DNA of 35,089 bases. Origin: Phytobacter massiliensis JC163 (GTDB lineage: Bacteria; Pseudomonadota; Gammaproteobacteria; Enterobacterales; Enterobacteriaceae). Positions within the stretch are counted from its first letter, which is position 1. Each line of letters starts with the position of its first letter. Below the pieces are notes generated by a model, which searched no databases, had not been told where the DNA came from, and saw only the letters and a list, made by a program, of their open reading frames with translations. Both the position numbers and the translations under genes were made by a program. Location: the NCBI RefSeq assembly GCF_000321045.1, contig NZ_HE578947.1, positions 67,150 through 102,238 of the forward strand, read 5' to 3'. Shown here in pieces: positions 1-9,337 of the stretch.

Positions 1-254
1 AGCACCTGCTGCCCAGCGATATCGCCGACGTCACCCTGGAAGGGGAAGTTCAGGTGGTCGAACAACTTGGTCACGAAACGCAAATTCATATCCAGATCCC
101 CGCCATCCGTCAAAACCTGGTCTACCGCCAGAATGATGTGGTGTTGGTAGAAGAGGGGGCCACATTCGCTATCGGTCTGCCGCCGGAGCGCTGCCATCTG
201 TTTCGTGAAGATGGCACCGCCTGTCGTCGGCTGCATAAAGAGCCGGGCGTTTAA
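1..254 (+). CDS. malK: MalK, maltose/maltodextrin ABC importer ATPase, C-terminal part
   Basis: Only the last 83 codons are in the window, read in the frame that begins at base 3; the ATPase core lies to the left. The visible peptide runs from [20 protein letters not shown] to the ending RRLHKEPGV, which I recognise as the C-terminal regulatory domain of MalK. In the family this domain carries the dimer contacts and the surfaces that bind MalT and enzyme IIA-Glc, while the protein energises the MalFGK2 maltose importer at the inner membrane. lamB and malM follow on the same strand, as in the malK-lamB-malM operon. No frameshift is seen in the part present. Confidence 0.96.
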   Translation, partial: HLLPSDIADVTLEGEVQVVEQLGHETQIHIQIPAIRQNLVYRQNDVVLVEEGATFAIGLPPERCHLFREDGTACRRLHKEPGV

Positions 255-1658
<1,404 letters not shown>

Positions 1659-1688
1659 TCGCGCATTAACCTGACGTAACGATAACAA

Positions 1689-1706
1689 GAGGGGCGCAAG
1701 CCCCTC
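1689..1706 (+). terminator. Hairpin after lamB (attenuator or mRNA stabiliser)
   Basis: GAGGGGC-GCAA-GCCCCTC forms a perfect 7-bp stem closed by a GCAA (GNRA) tetraloop, 30 bases after the lamB stop. No T-tract follows, so it is unlikely to end transcription on its own. Its place inside the malK-lamB-malM operon suggests 3'-end protection or partial attenuation, a role played by REP sequences in E. coli; that is inference. Confidence 0.6.
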
Positions 1707-1766
1707 ACTTCGAGACGGCGCGCTATTGCCTGGCGAGCGCTGGCTCACGTGAAGAAGGTGATAATA

Positions 1767-2729
1767 ATGAAAATGAAAAAAAGTCTCGTCGCCCTGTGCC
1801 TGACCGCCGGATTATTCGCGGCAGCGCCTGGGGTTAGCCTCGCGGATGTTAATATCGTTCCGCAAAATACCACCGCCGCTCCGGCCATTCCGGCCTCTGC
1901 GCTCCAGCAGCTAAGCTGGACCCCGGTGGATCAGAGCAAAACGCAAACCACCACGCTTGCCACCGCAGGCCAGCGCCTGAATGTGGCGGGCATCAGCGGC
2001 CCGGTCGCCGCGTATAGCGTACCGGCAAATATCGGCGAACTGACACTTACCCTGACCAGCGAAGTGAGCAAACAGACCAGCGTCTTCGCACCGAACGTGC
2101 TGGTGCTCGACCAGAATATGTCGCCAGCCGCCTTCTTCCCCAGCAGCTACTTTAGCTATCAGGAGCCGGGGGTCATGAGCGCCGATCGTCTGGAAGGGGT
2201 GATGCGTTTGACCCCGGCGCTGGGCCAGCAAAAAATCTATCTGCTGGTCTTCACCACCGAAAACGATCTGCGCCAGACCACAAAGCTGACGGACCCGGCC
2301 AAATCCTATGCGAAAGGGGCGGGTAACGCCGTGCCGGATATTCCCGATCCTATCGCCCGCCACGTAACGGATGGCGTAGTAAAACTGAAAGTGAAAACCA
2401 GCAGCGGCTCCAGCGTACTGGTTGGCCCGCTGTTTGGTTCCTCAGGCCCAGGCCCGGTAACGGTGGGCAACACCGCGGCGGCAGCCACCGCCTACAGCGC
2501 GCCAGCTGCCGCCCCTGCGCCTGTGGCAGCCCCAACACCGGCTCCCGCTCCGGCCGCGAAAAGCGAGCCGATGCTTAACGATACCGAAAGCTACTTCAAC
2601 CAGGCCATTAAACAGGCGGTAGCGAAGGGCGATATCGATAAGGCGCTGAAACTCTTGAATGAAGCTGAACGCCTCGGGTCTACATCCGCCCGAACGACAT
2701 TTATCAGCAGTGTAAAAGGCAAGGGGTAA
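1767..2729 (+). CDS. malM: MalM, periplasmic maltose operon protein
   Basis: A 320-residue protein of the MalM family, a maltose-regulon periplasmic protein of unresolved function. The N-terminus (MKMKKSLVALCLTAGLFAAA...SLA) is a signal peptide with likely cleavage before DVNIVPQNT. A conserved body of about 210 residues is followed by an Ala/Pro-rich linker around residues 230-260, longer than in E. coli, and then a conserved tail (SEPMLNDTESYFN to SSVKGKG). ATG 1767 gives the family start and has AAGGTG about 6 bases upstream; a GTG at 1749 in the same frame would add six residues ahead of the signal peptide and is less likely. It is the last gene of the mal operon and a strong terminator follows. 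Confidence 0.95.
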   Translation: MKMKKSLVALCLTAGLFAAAPGVSLADVNIVPQNTTAAPAIPASALQQLSWTPVDQSKTQTTTLATAGQRLNVAGISGPVAAYSVPANIGELTLTLTSEVSKQTSVFAPNVLVLDQNMSPAAFFPSSYFSYQEPGVMSADRLEGVMRLTPALGQQKIYLLVFTTENDLRQTTKLTDPAKSYAKGAGNAVPDIPDPIARHVTDGVVKLKVKTSSGSSVLVGPLFGSSGPGPVTVGNTAAAATAYSAPAAAPAPVAAPTPAPAPAAKSEPMLNDTESYFNQAIKQAVAKGDIDKALKLLNEAERLGSTSARTTFISSVKGKG

Positions 2730-2763
2730 CCGTCTCCCCGCAATGCTGATGTTTGCAACACCT

Positions 2764-2790
2764 GGTGCGTCGCCTGACGCACCCTTTTTT
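2764..2790 (+). terminator. Rho-independent terminator of the malK-lamB-malM operon
   Basis: GGTGCGTC-GCCT-GACGCACC is a perfect 8-bp GC-rich stem followed by C and six T. It starts 35 bases after the malM stop. Confidence 0.92.
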
Positions 2791-2794
2791 CGGC

Positions 2795-2810
2795 GCAACA
2801 GCGCTGTTGC
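2795..2810. repeat. 16-bp perfect palindrome upstream of ubiC
   Basis: GCAACAGCGCTGTTGC reads the same on both strands and is followed by a partial direct repeat (CTGTTGCGCTG at 2815-2825). It lies just after the malM terminator and about 100 bases before ubiC. It could be an operator for a dimeric regulator or a second small hairpin. I do not recognise a matching regulator. Confidence 0.45.
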
Positions 2811-2908
2811 ATATCTGTTGCGCTGATGAAAACTACAGGAAGTTTCCCCGCACGGCCCCGCCTGTTCTACGATACAATGATGTAACGTTCTGTACTGGAG
2901 AGTAAGGC

Positions 2909-3406
2909 ATGTCACACCCCGCGCTTACGCAACTGCGTGCGCTGCGCTATTTTGACGCACTACCCGCGCTTGAACCACAGCTGCTCGACTGGCTGCTGCT
3001 GGAAGATTCCATGACCAAACGTTTTGAGCAGCAGGGGAAACAGGTAAGCGTTATTCTGCTGCGCGAAGCCTTTATCACTGACGAATTAACCGATGATGAA
3101 CGTCGCCTTCTGCCGGAAGACGATCGCTACTGGCTGCGGGAAATTTTGCTCTGCGCCGACGGCGAGCCCTGGCTTGCCGCTCGCACGGTAGTGCCAGAGT
3201 CCACCCTGTCCGGGCCGGAACTTGCGCTACAGCGGATTGGCACCACGCCGCTTGGGCGCTATCTCTTTACATCATCCACCCTGACGCGTGATTTCATTGA
3301 GGTCGGTCGTCACGATTCGCTGTGGGGACGCCGTTCACGGCTGCGTCTGGGCGGGAAGCCCCTGTTGCTGACCGAACTGTTTTTGCCTGCATCGCCGCTG
3401 TACTAA
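2909..3406 (+). CDS. ubiC: UbiC, chorismate pyruvate-lyase
   Basis: A 165-residue cytosolic enzyme, the family's usual size. It removes pyruvate from chorismate to give 4-hydroxybenzoate, the committed step of ubiquinone synthesis. The sequence matches UbiC throughout ([34 protein letters not shown], ending [13 protein letters not shown]). Arg77 and Glu156 correspond to the active-site Arg and Glu of the E. coli enzyme. ATG 2909 has GGAGAGTAAGGC just upstream. ubiA starts 12 bases after its stop, so the two are co-transcribed and the product passes directly to the next enzyme. A possible -10 (TACAAT, 2873-2878) is visible, without a clear -35. Confidence 0.97.
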   Translation: MSHPALTQLRALRYFDALPALEPQLLDWLLLEDSMTKRFEQQGKQVSVILLREAFITDELTDDERRLLPEDDRYWLREILLCADGEPWLAARTVVPESTLSGPELALQRIGTTPLGRYLFTSSTLTRDFIEVGRHDSLWGRRSRLRLGGKPLLLTELFLPASPLY

Positions 3407-3418
3407 GAGGATAAAAAA

Positions 3419-4288
3419 ATGGAGTGGAGTCTCACGCAGAATAAGCTGCTGGCCTTTCACCGACTAATGCGCACGGATAAGCCAATTGGCGCTTTGCTAC
3501 TGCTCTGGCCGACGCTGTGGGCGCTGTGGGTCGCAACGCCGGGCGTGCCGCCGCTGTGGATTTTGCTGGTGTTTATTGCCGGCGTCTGGCTGATGCGTGC
3601 GGCAGGGTGCGTGGTCAATGATTACGCCGACCGCAAATTCGACGGCCACGTGAAGCGAACGGCTAACCGCCCGCTGCCCAGCGGCGCGGTAACGGAAAAC
3701 GAGGCGCGCGGCCTGTTCGTGGTGCTGGTGCTGCTGGCGTTTGCGCTGGTGCTGACCCTTAATATGATGACGATTCTGCTCTCGGTGGCGGGGCTGGCGC
3801 TGGCCTGGGTATATCCGTTTATGAAGCGCTACACCCACCTGCCGCAGGTGGTGCTGGGGGCAGCTTTCGGCTGGTCTATCCCGATGGCCTTTGCCGCGGT
3901 CAGCGAGACCGTCCCGCTGAGCTGCTGGCTCATGTTCCTTGCCAATATCTTCTGGGCGGTGGCCTATGACACCCAGTATGCGATGGTGGACCGGGACGAT
4001 GATCTGAAAATCGGCATCAAGTCGACGGCCATTCTGTTTGGTAAAAACGATAAGTTGATTATCGGCATTATGCAGGTGGCGGTGCTGGCGCTGATGGTGA
4101 CGATTGGCTGGCTTAACGGCCTGGGCTGGTCATTCTACTGGTCGGTGCTGGTGGCAGGCGCGCTGTTTGTTTATCAGCAGAAGCTGATCGTGAACCGCGA
4201 CCGCGACGCCTGTTTTAAAGCGTTTATGAACAATAACTATGTCGGTTTGGTGCTGTTTATCGGCCTTGCGACAAGCTATATGGCGTAA
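3419..4288 (+). CDS. ubiA: UbiA, 4-hydroxybenzoate octaprenyltransferase
   Basis: A 289-residue integral membrane prenyltransferase (E. coli 290). It attaches the octaprenyl chain to 4-hydroxybenzoate at the inner membrane. Two Asp-rich Mg-diphosphate sites are intact: N67-D68-x2-D71-x3-D75 and the segment beginning at D184 ([12 protein letters not shown]). Multiple hydrophobic helices lie between and after them. ATG 3419 is preceded by AAGAGGATAAAAA. It is the second gene of ubiCA and converges with plsB across an 85-base gap that holds two hairpins. Confidence 0.97.
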   Translation: MEWSLTQNKLLAFHRLMRTDKPIGALLLLWPTLWALWVATPGVPPLWILLVFIAGVWLMRAAGCVVNDYADRKFDGHVKRTANRPLPSGAVTENEARGLFVVLVLLAFALVLTLNMMTILLSVAGLALAWVYPFMKRYTHLPQVVLGAAFGWSIPMAFAAVSETVPLSCWLMFLANIFWAVAYDTQYAMVDRDDDLKIGIKSTAILFGKNDKLIIGIMQVAVLALMVTIGWLNGLGWSFYWSVLVAGALFVYQQKLIVNRDRDACFKAFMNNNYVGLVLFIGLATSYMA

Positions 4289-4307
4289 GGCCTTATTCTG
4301 ATTAATC

Positions 4308-4362
4308 CCCTCTCCCCTGTGGGGAGAGGGTCAGGGTGAGGGGAACAGGCGGCGCTGTTCCC
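4308..4362. repeat. Tandem hairpins in the ubiA-plsB convergent gap
   Basis: The first hairpin is CCCTCTCCCC-TGT-GGGGAGAGGG (10-bp stem, 4308-4330), followed by TCAGGGTGAGGGG. The second is GGGAACAG with CTGTTCCC (4341-4362, 8-bp stem, 6-base loop). The CCCTCTCCC/GGGAGAGGG type is a short dispersed repeat common in proteobacterial intergenic regions, and a second copy begins at the right edge of this window (35072). Between converging genes it may also act as a bidirectional terminator. Confidence 0.7.
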
Positions 4363-4373
4363 GGATGCAACCT

Positions 4374-6794
4374 TTATTCGCCCTGCGTGGCGCTCTCAAT
4401 CGTCAAACGCACATCTGAGGTAATCAACTCCGCCAGCAGCTGATACACCGCCAGCGTCTGGGCGGGTTCGGCATCTCCGGTATCGCTGATATACCCTTCA
4501 TCGCGCAGCGTCAGCACCAGCGTACTGAATACCGCCTTGTCGAAAAACTCCGGCGCGTTAATACCATGCAGAACAGACAGGCGCTGTGCCAGCGTGCGGC
4601 TCTCTTTTTCCAGCGTGCTACGGTTCATTGCCGGGTTGGCGCTCAGCAGCCAGAAGGTAATCGCATAACGCTGAAGGGTCTCGCGCGCGCCCGCAGCCAG
4701 CAGCTGCAGAGTGCGGGAACGTCCAGGGTTAATGCAAAGCTTGCCGTCTTTTACGGTAATAAGCCCCTGACGCAGCATCTCCTGGGTCAGCGCCTCCAGC
4801 ACCTCCGCCAGTTCGGCCTTCTCCCAACGCAGGAACAGCTCCGCTTTCAGCATCGGGTAGAGCAGCTCGACATGACGCAGCATCTCTTCCTGAGAAATAT
4901 GGCGATGCTGAGTGATAATGGCCGCCATCAGTGACGGCAGCATCAGCATATGGGCGATGTTATTGCGATAGTAGGTCATCAGTACCGCCTGCTCGCGCGG
5001 CAGGATGATGATGTCGCCGATGGTGTCTTTCTCGACCTCGAACTTATTCATCTGCAGAGCGTGATCGATAAGCTGGCTTGCGGTCAGAGAGGGCACCGTC
5101 GCATCTGCGGCATAAGGCACATTGCGCAGCAGATTAAGGTAGCAGTCCAGCTGCTCGGTAAGCTGCTCACGGGTCAATGACCGCTGGCGCGATGCTAGCA
5201 GCGCGGTACAGCAGAGGTTCATGGCGTTGGCCGCCCCGGCGTTATTAATACGCACCATCACATCAGCGGCGATAGCGTTCACCGTCGGCGTCAGCCAGGC
5301 CGGGCGCACCGCTTCGATAGGATCGATAGATTCACGCCACTCGGGCACATGGTGGTTAAGGTAGTTCATCAGCGGGACTGGCTCGCCGAAGTTGACATAC
5401 CCCTGGCCGAGATTGCGCAGTTTGCTCAGGCCGCGCACCATCTGGGCAAAGCCCTCTTTCTCTTTGGTGGCTCCGCGCAGCTCTTTGGCGTAGGTGCCGA
5501 CCTCCATCACATGCTCGTAACCGATATAAATCGGCACCAGGGTGATAGGGCGCGTGCCGCCGCGCAGCATCGCCTGGATGGTCATCGACAGCGTCCCGGT
5601 TTTCGGGTCCAGCAAACGTCCGGTACGGGAACGACCGCCCTCAACAAAATATTCAACCGAATAGCCGCGCTGGAACAGCTCGCCCAGATATTCGCGGAAA
5701 ACGGTGGAATAGAGCTTGTTGCCTTTGAAAGAGCGACGAATGAAGAACGCCCCCAGACGGCGGAAAACCGGCCCTGCCGGCCAGAAGTTCAGGTTGATGC
5801 CTGCGGCGATATGTGGCGGCACCAGCCCCTGATGGTAGAGCACATACGAGAGCAGCAGGTAGTCCATATGGCTGCGGTGGCAGGGCACATAGACAATTTC
5901 ATGGCCATCATGGGCCAGTTGCCGCACGCGCTCGGCGTTATGGACGTTGATCCCCTGATAGAGGCGGTTCCAGGTAAAGCCCAGAATGCGGTCGGACAGG
6001 CGAATCATCTCGTAAGAGAAGTTCGCGGCAATCTCTTCCATTAGCGCAATGGCGTTTTGCTGCGCCTTTTCATGGGATATTTTTTTGCTACGCGCTTCGT
6101 CTTCCACCGCTTTGGCGATGGCTTTCGACGCCAGCAATTTATTAAACAGATCCTGACGGGCAGGCAGGCGCGGGCCAACGGCGGCCAGGCGCTGGCGGGC
6201 AAAGTGCATACGCGCGACGCGCGCCAGCTTCTGGGCGATGGTTTTGTCGGTGCCGTGCTCGTTCGCCATTCGGCGCAGGGAGACAGATGGCGAGAAGCGC
6301 ACAAAGCTGTCGCGGCCCAGCCAGGAGATAGCGAAGAATTTCTGCACCCCGTTGAGCATCCGCAGCGGCGGGTTCACCTCGCCTTTTTCGCGGCCTGGAG
6401 AGCGGCCAAACATGACTGACACCGGCACCATCTGCACATCCAGGTCCGGGTGGCTGCGGTGCAGGTCCAGATAGTCATGAAAGAGCTTAATGGACTCTTC
6501 TTTTGGCGTGTACCAGGTAAAGACGCGCGGGCCGCCGTGAATAAAGATGTAGCGCGGGAGTTCCACGCCATCAATTTCCAGCGGTTCCAGCGGGTCGGGC
6601 AAATCATGCGCCAGGCACTGCTCGCGCAGGGTGAGTAAGTCTGCCTTCGAGTTGTAAGGCAAAACATACATAATAGGGCGTGACGTATCGAGCCCCAGCT
6701 CCTGAGCAGGTTCCGCCGGGATCGATTTGCTTTTTACCAGTACGCTTAATGGTAAATTAAGTAATTTGTAGTAAATTCGTGGCCAGCCGGACAT
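4374..6794 (-). CDS. plsB: PlsB, glycerol-3-phosphate 1-O-acyltransferase
   Basis: An 806-residue inner-membrane enzyme (E. coli 807) that acylates sn-glycerol 3-phosphate at position 1, the first step of phospholipid synthesis. The acyltransferase motif HRSHMD gives catalytic His306 and Asp311. Downstream motifs GRSRTG ([16 protein letters not shown]) and VPIYIGYE are present. The start ATG at 6794 matches the family start [17 protein letters not shown]. It is divergent from dgkA, which recycles diacylglycerol to phosphatidate, so the two lipid genes share a 128-base regulatory region. In E. coli plsB has a sigma-E-dependent promoter; I could not place one with confidence here. Large open frames on the opposite strand are shadows. 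Confidence 0.98.
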   Translation of the reverse strand: MSGWPRIYYKLLNLPLSVLVKSKSIPAEPAQELGLDTSRPIMYVLPYNSKADLLTLREQCLAHDLPDPLEPLEIDGVELPRYIFIHGGPRVFTWYTPKEESIKLFHDYLDLHRSHPDLDVQMVPVSVMFGRSPGREKGEVNPPLRMLNGVQKFFAISWLGRDSFVRFSPSVSLRRMANEHGTDKTIAQKLARVARMHFARQRLAAVGPRLPARQDLFNKLLASKAIAKAVEDEARSKKISHEKAQQNAIALMEEIAANFSYEMIRLSDRILGFTWNRLYQGINVHNAERVRQLAHDGHEIVYVPCHRSHMDYLLLSYVLYHQGLVPPHIAAGINLNFWPAGPVFRRLGAFFIRRSFKGNKLYSTVFREYLGELFQRGYSVEYFVEGGRSRTGRLLDPKTGTLSMTIQAMLRGGTRPITLVPIYIGYEHVMEVGTYAKELRGATKEKEGFAQMVRGLSKLRNLGQGYVNFGEPVPLMNYLNHHVPEWRESIDPIEAVRPAWLTPTVNAIAADVMVRINNAGAANAMNLCCTALLASRQRSLTREQLTEQLDCYLNLLRNVPYAADATVPSLTASQLIDHALQMNKFEVEKDTIGDIIILPREQAVLMTYYRNNIAHMLMLPSLMAAIITQHRHISQEEMLRHVELLYPMLKAELFLRWEKAELAEVLEALTQEMLRQGLITVKDGKLCINPGRSRTLQLLAAGARETLQRYAITFWLLSANPAMNRSTLEKESRTLAQRLSVLHGINAPEFFDKAVFSTLVLTLRDEGYISDTGDAEPAQTLAVYQLLAELITSDVRLTIESATQGE

Positions 6795-6922
6795 AAACGA
6801 TGTAAAGCCTCTGGTTAATAATGCCGTTGCGGCGCAAGAATATCAGAAAGCGCGCACAATTTCTTTTGTACCTCGGTAAGCTTACATAGACATTGCTGTT
6901 CATTACATAAAAAGGTTCTTTC

Positions 6923-7291
6923 ATGGCCAACAATACCACCGGACTCACCCGAATCATTAAAGCGGCAGGCTACTCCTGGAAGGGGGTCCGCGCCGCCTGG
7001 CTTAACGAAGCCGCCTTTCGCCAGGAGGCGATTGTGGTGATTCTGGCCATTATTATCGCTGCTTTTCTCAATGTTGACGCCATTACCCGCGTGCTGCTGA
7101 TTGGCTCGGTAGTACTGGTGATGATCGTTGAAATACTCAACAGCGCCATCGAGGCGGTGGTAGACCGCATCGGCCCTGAATTTCATGAGCTTTCCGGCCG
7201 CGCGAAGGACATGGGGTCAGCGGCGGTGCTGATGTCGATCCTGTTGGCGCTCTTCACATGGGTTTCCCTGCTGTGGGGCCATTTTCGATAA
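6923..7291 (+). CDS. dgkA: DgkA, diacylglycerol kinase
   Basis: A 122-residue small inner-membrane kinase of prokaryotic DGK type. It phosphorylates diacylglycerol, a by-product of MDO and lipopolysaccharide modification, to phosphatidate. Three hydrophobic helices are visible (about residues 36-50, 54-70 and 98-118). The signature EILNSAIEAVVDR supplies Glu70, Asn73 and Glu77 of the active site. ATG 6923 has AAAGG 7 bases upstream. It is divergent from plsB. No clear rho-independent terminator separates it from lexA, though only 108 bases lie between. Confidence 0.97.
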   Translation: MANNTTGLTRIIKAAGYSWKGVRAAWLNEAAFRQEAIVVILAIIIAAFLNVDAITRVLLIGSVVLVMIVEILNSAIEAVVDRIGPEFHELSGRAKDMGSAAVLMSILLALFTWVSLLWGHFR

Positions 7292-7354
7292 CGCTTCCAG
7301 TTTTGCCCCAGACCGCCGTTTTTTGCTTAATTTTGATTCCATAATCGCCTTTTG

Positions 7355-7391
7355 CTGTATATACTCACAGCATAACTGTATATACACCCAG
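7355..7391 (+). promoter_or_regulatory. lexA promoter with two LexA (SOS) boxes
   Basis: Two 16-base SOS boxes of the CTG-N10-CAG form are adjacent: CTGTATATACTCACAG (7355-7370) and CTGTATATACACCCAG (7376-7391). The first overlaps the -10 TATACT (7360-7365), which has a TTCCAT -35 (7337-7342) at 17-bp spacing. The arrangement matches the autoregulated lexA promoter of E. coli. The second box ends 8 bases before the lexA start. Confidence 0.96.
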
Positions 7392-7399
7392 GGGGCGGA

Positions 7400-8014
7400 A
7401 TGAAAGCTTTAACGGCCAGGCAGCAAGAGGTGTTCGATCTCATTCGCGATCGCATCAACCAGACGGGCATGCCGCCAACGCGTGCGGAGATCGCGCAGCA
7501 ATTGGGGTTCCGTTCCCCGAATGCGGCCGAGGAACACCTGAAAGCGCTGGCGCGCAAAGGCGTCATTGAGATCGTCTCCGGCGCGTCGCGGGGTATTCGT
7601 CTGCTGGTTGAAGAAGAAGACGATACCGGGCTGCCGCTGGTTGGCCGCGTCGCTGCAGGCGAACCCCTGCTGGCGCAGCAGCATATCGAAGGCCATTACC
7701 AGGTCGATCCTTCGCTCTTCAAACCCAACGCCGACTTCCTGCTGCGCGTAAGCGGTATGTCTATGAAGGATATTGGTATCATGGATGGCGATCTTCTGGC
7801 AGTGCATAAAACGCAGGACGTGCGCAACGGTCAGGTCGTGGTGGCCCGTATTGACGACGAAGTCACGGTTAAGCGCCTGAAAAAACAGGGCAACACCGTC
7901 CATTTGCTGCCGGAAAACAGCGAGTTCAGTCCCATCGTGGTCAACCTGCGCGAGCAGAACTTCACCATTGAAGGGCTGGCGGTTGGCGTGATCCGCAACG
8001 GGGAATGGCTATAA
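7400..8014 (+). CDS. lexA: LexA, SOS repressor and self-cleaving protease
   Basis: A 204-residue repressor, two longer than E. coli LexA because the hinge reads [11 protein letters not shown]. The N-terminal winged helix-turn-helix ([37 protein letters not shown]) binds SOS boxes. The C-terminal S24 domain holds the Ala86-Gly87 cleavage site (RVAAGEPLL) and the Ser121/Lys158 dyad (SGMSMKD; TVKRLKK). RecA-stimulated self-cleavage induces the regulon, which in this window includes lexA itself, uvrA and probably ssb. In E. coli dinF is co-transcribed downstream; here it is absent and a hairpin follows at once. Confidence 0.98.
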   Translation: MKALTARQQEVFDLIRDRINQTGMPPTRAEIAQQLGFRSPNAAEEHLKALARKGVIEIVSGASRGIRLLVEEEDDTGLPLVGRVAAGEPLLAQQHIEGHYQVDPSLFKPNADFLLRVSGMSMKDIGIMDGDLLAVHKTQDVRNGQVVVARIDDEVTVKRLKKQGNTVHLLPENSEFSPIVVNLREQNFTIEGLAVGVIRNGEWL

Positions 8015-8023
8015 TTCCCTTCT

Positions 8024-8054
8024 AAACCGTGGCGCTATCTTGCCGTCACGGTTT
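8024..8054 (+). terminator. Hairpin after lexA, probable terminator
   Basis: AAACCGTG (8024-8031) pairs with CACGGTTT (8047-8054). The loop holds a further GGC/GCC pairing. A T-rich stretch follows (GTGTTCTTTTGCTTTTC). It begins 10 bases after the lexA stop, where dinF would start in E. coli. Confidence 0.6.
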
Positions 8055-8161
8055 GTGTTCTTTTGCTTTTCCTCGCTCCCTCTATTATCGCTTCTGTTCT
8101 TCCAGCTGCCGTCTGGATGGTTAAATATTCCGAATAAATCCGCACCCTCATTATCCTTACC

Positions 8162-8167
8162 TATAAT
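8162..8167 (+). promoter_or_regulatory. Candidate -10 element of the yjbJ promoter
   Basis: TATAAT preceded by C lies about 87 bases before the yjbJ start in an AT-rich stretch. A C just before the -10 is favoured by sigma-S holoenzyme, and yjbJ is stationary-phase/osmotically induced in E. coli. No good -35 is seen. The 239-base gap from lexA to yjbJ otherwise holds only the lexA hairpin and no dinF coding remnant that I can recognise. Confidence 0.4.
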
Positions 8168-8253
8168 AATAATCACGTTCAGGATATTTGGAACGTATCA
8201 ATGGAACATGAACCTACGTGATCGATTCACGACCTAACGAAGAGGATCCGACG

Positions 8254-8463
8254 ATGAATAAAGACGAAGCAGGCGGAAACTGGAAACAGTTCAAAGGTAA
8301 AGTGAAAGAGCAATGGGGCAAATTGACCGATGATGATATGACCATCATCGAAGGTAAGCGTGACCAGCTGGTGGGTAAAATCCAGGAGCGTTACGGTTAC
8401 CAGAAAGATCAGGCGGAGAAAGAGGTCGTTGACTGGGAAAGCCGTAACGACTACCGCTGGTAG
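8254..8463 (+). CDS. yjbJ: YjbJ, CsbD-family stress protein
   Basis: A 69-residue hydrophilic protein, nearly identical to E. coli YjbJ (MNKDEAGGNWKQFKGKVKEQ at the start, ending NDYRW). It belongs to the CsbD-like family, abundant small proteins of general stress and stationary phase whose molecular role is unknown. The repeated W-x-Q-x-K-G-K-x-K pattern predicts an amphipathic helical protein. I chose ATG 8254 because it gives the family start with AGAGGA 7 bases upstream; an ATC/ATG-type extension from 8218 is not supported. A strong hairpin starts on the stop codon. It normally lies after dinF and before zur. Confidence 0.96.
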   Translation: MNKDEAGGNWKQFKGKVKEQWGKLTDDDMTIIEGKRDQLVGKIQERYGYQKDQAEKEVVDWESRNDYRW

Positions 8464-8488
8464 TTTACACACCCCTCATTGTGTAAAC
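8463..8488. terminator. Strong hairpin between convergent yjbJ and zur
   Basis: GTTTACACA-CCCCTCAT-TGTGTAAAC is a perfect 9-bp inverted repeat that begins on the last base of the yjbJ stop codon. No T-tract follows on either strand, so stabilisation of the very abundant yjbJ mRNA is as likely as termination. Confidence 0.5.
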
Positions 8489-8551
8489 CCCCTCTGAGGC
8501 TACCCTGCCCGAACGGTACAAGGATGTACCACTTATTTCCCTTCTTAAAAC

Positions 8552-9067
8552 CTAACGCGCCTTTTTCTTGAGCTGGATGGAGTGGTCATGATGACATTCT
8601 CCCGGATGACGGCACGCTTCCACTTCGACACAGTCAGCGCATAGCCCGTGTGCTTCAATCACATTGTGACGCAGAGCAAAGCCGCGTTTAGCCGCCAGCG
8701 CATGCATGATGTCTTCCACGCCCTCAGCCTGCTCTTCTTTCACTACCCCGCAACGGTCGCAGATAAACATCGCCGAGGTGTGGGTTGGCTGATCGAACAG
8801 ATGGCACAGCACGTAGCTGTTTGCGGATTCAACTTTATGCACAAACCCCTGTTCCAGCAGGAAATCCAGCGCGCGATAAACGGTCGGCGGTTTGGCCTGC
8901 GGCTCGGTCTCGCGTAGCAGGTCCAGCAGATCATAGGCGCTGATTGCCCCCTGTTGCAGGCTCATTAGGCGCAACACTTCAAGGCGCTGCGGAGTCAGGC
9001 GCACGTTACGCTGCGCGCACAGCTTTTCAGCCTGTGCCAGCATTTCTTGCGAAGTGGTCTTATCCAT
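8552..9067 (-). CDS. zur: Zur, zinc-responsive Fur-family repressor
   Basis: A 171-residue Fur-family regulator, identical in length to E. coli Zur. It represses zinc import genes when zinc is bound. The winged-helix DNA-binding part (LTPQRLEVLRLM, PPTVYRALDFLLEQGFVHKVE) is followed by the metal domain. Structural-zinc cysteines are C103/C106 (CDRC) and C143/C146 (CADC); the regulatory site residues H77, C88, H96 and E111 are all kept. A nearby non-ligand Cys of E. coli (position 113) is Gln here. I chose ATG 9067 over an upstream GTG at 9112 because it gives the family start M-D-K-T-T. I see no Zur operator palindrome beside it. Confidence 0.97.
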   Translation of the reverse strand: MDKTTSQEMLAQAEKLCAQRNVRLTPQRLEVLRLMSLQQGAISAYDLLDLLRETEPQAKPPTVYRALDFLLEQGFVHKVESANSYVLCHLFDQPTHTSAMFICDRCGVVKEEQAEGVEDIMHALAAKRGFALRHNVIEAHGLCADCVEVEACRHPGECHHDHSIQLKKKAR

Positions 9068-9176
9068 GGGCGTCCTCTCATGATATGGCGACATAAACCA
9101 CCACTTTACCATGTTCTGCCCTAAACGCCGAGATCGCGGCGCTATTCCTTACTTTCACAATCCGCATGTGTCTTCT

Positions 9177-9188
9177 ATAAATATTTAT
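9177..9188. promoter_or_regulatory. AT-rich palindrome in the zur/outer-membrane protein gap
   Basis: ATAAATATTTAT is a 12-base perfect palindrome in the 270-base divergent gap (9068-9337). A hairpin CCCTGC/GCAGGG lies at about 9279-9303, shortly before the downstream GTG start. Neither matches a regulator I recognise. Confidence 0.25.
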
Positions 9189-9337
9189 GGTCATTCTTAT
9201 AACGACAACTTCTGCAACACTCTTTTACGTTGAGAAGAAACCAGTCATTTTCACAAGTTTATTCGCAGCAATAGAACATCCCTGCGCGTGGGAAAAAGCA
9301 GGGGCATAAAAACTCATCTGACTACGAGACACATACT

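Noticed and set aside
8040..8237. A 65-codon frame between lexA and yjbJ
   Set aside because: It starts inside the lexA hairpin, overlaps the presumed yjbJ promoter and shows no similarity to DinF.
9068..9337. Zur operator next to zur or the outer-membrane protein gene
   Set aside because: No sequence resembling the GAAATGTTATA-type palindrome was found.
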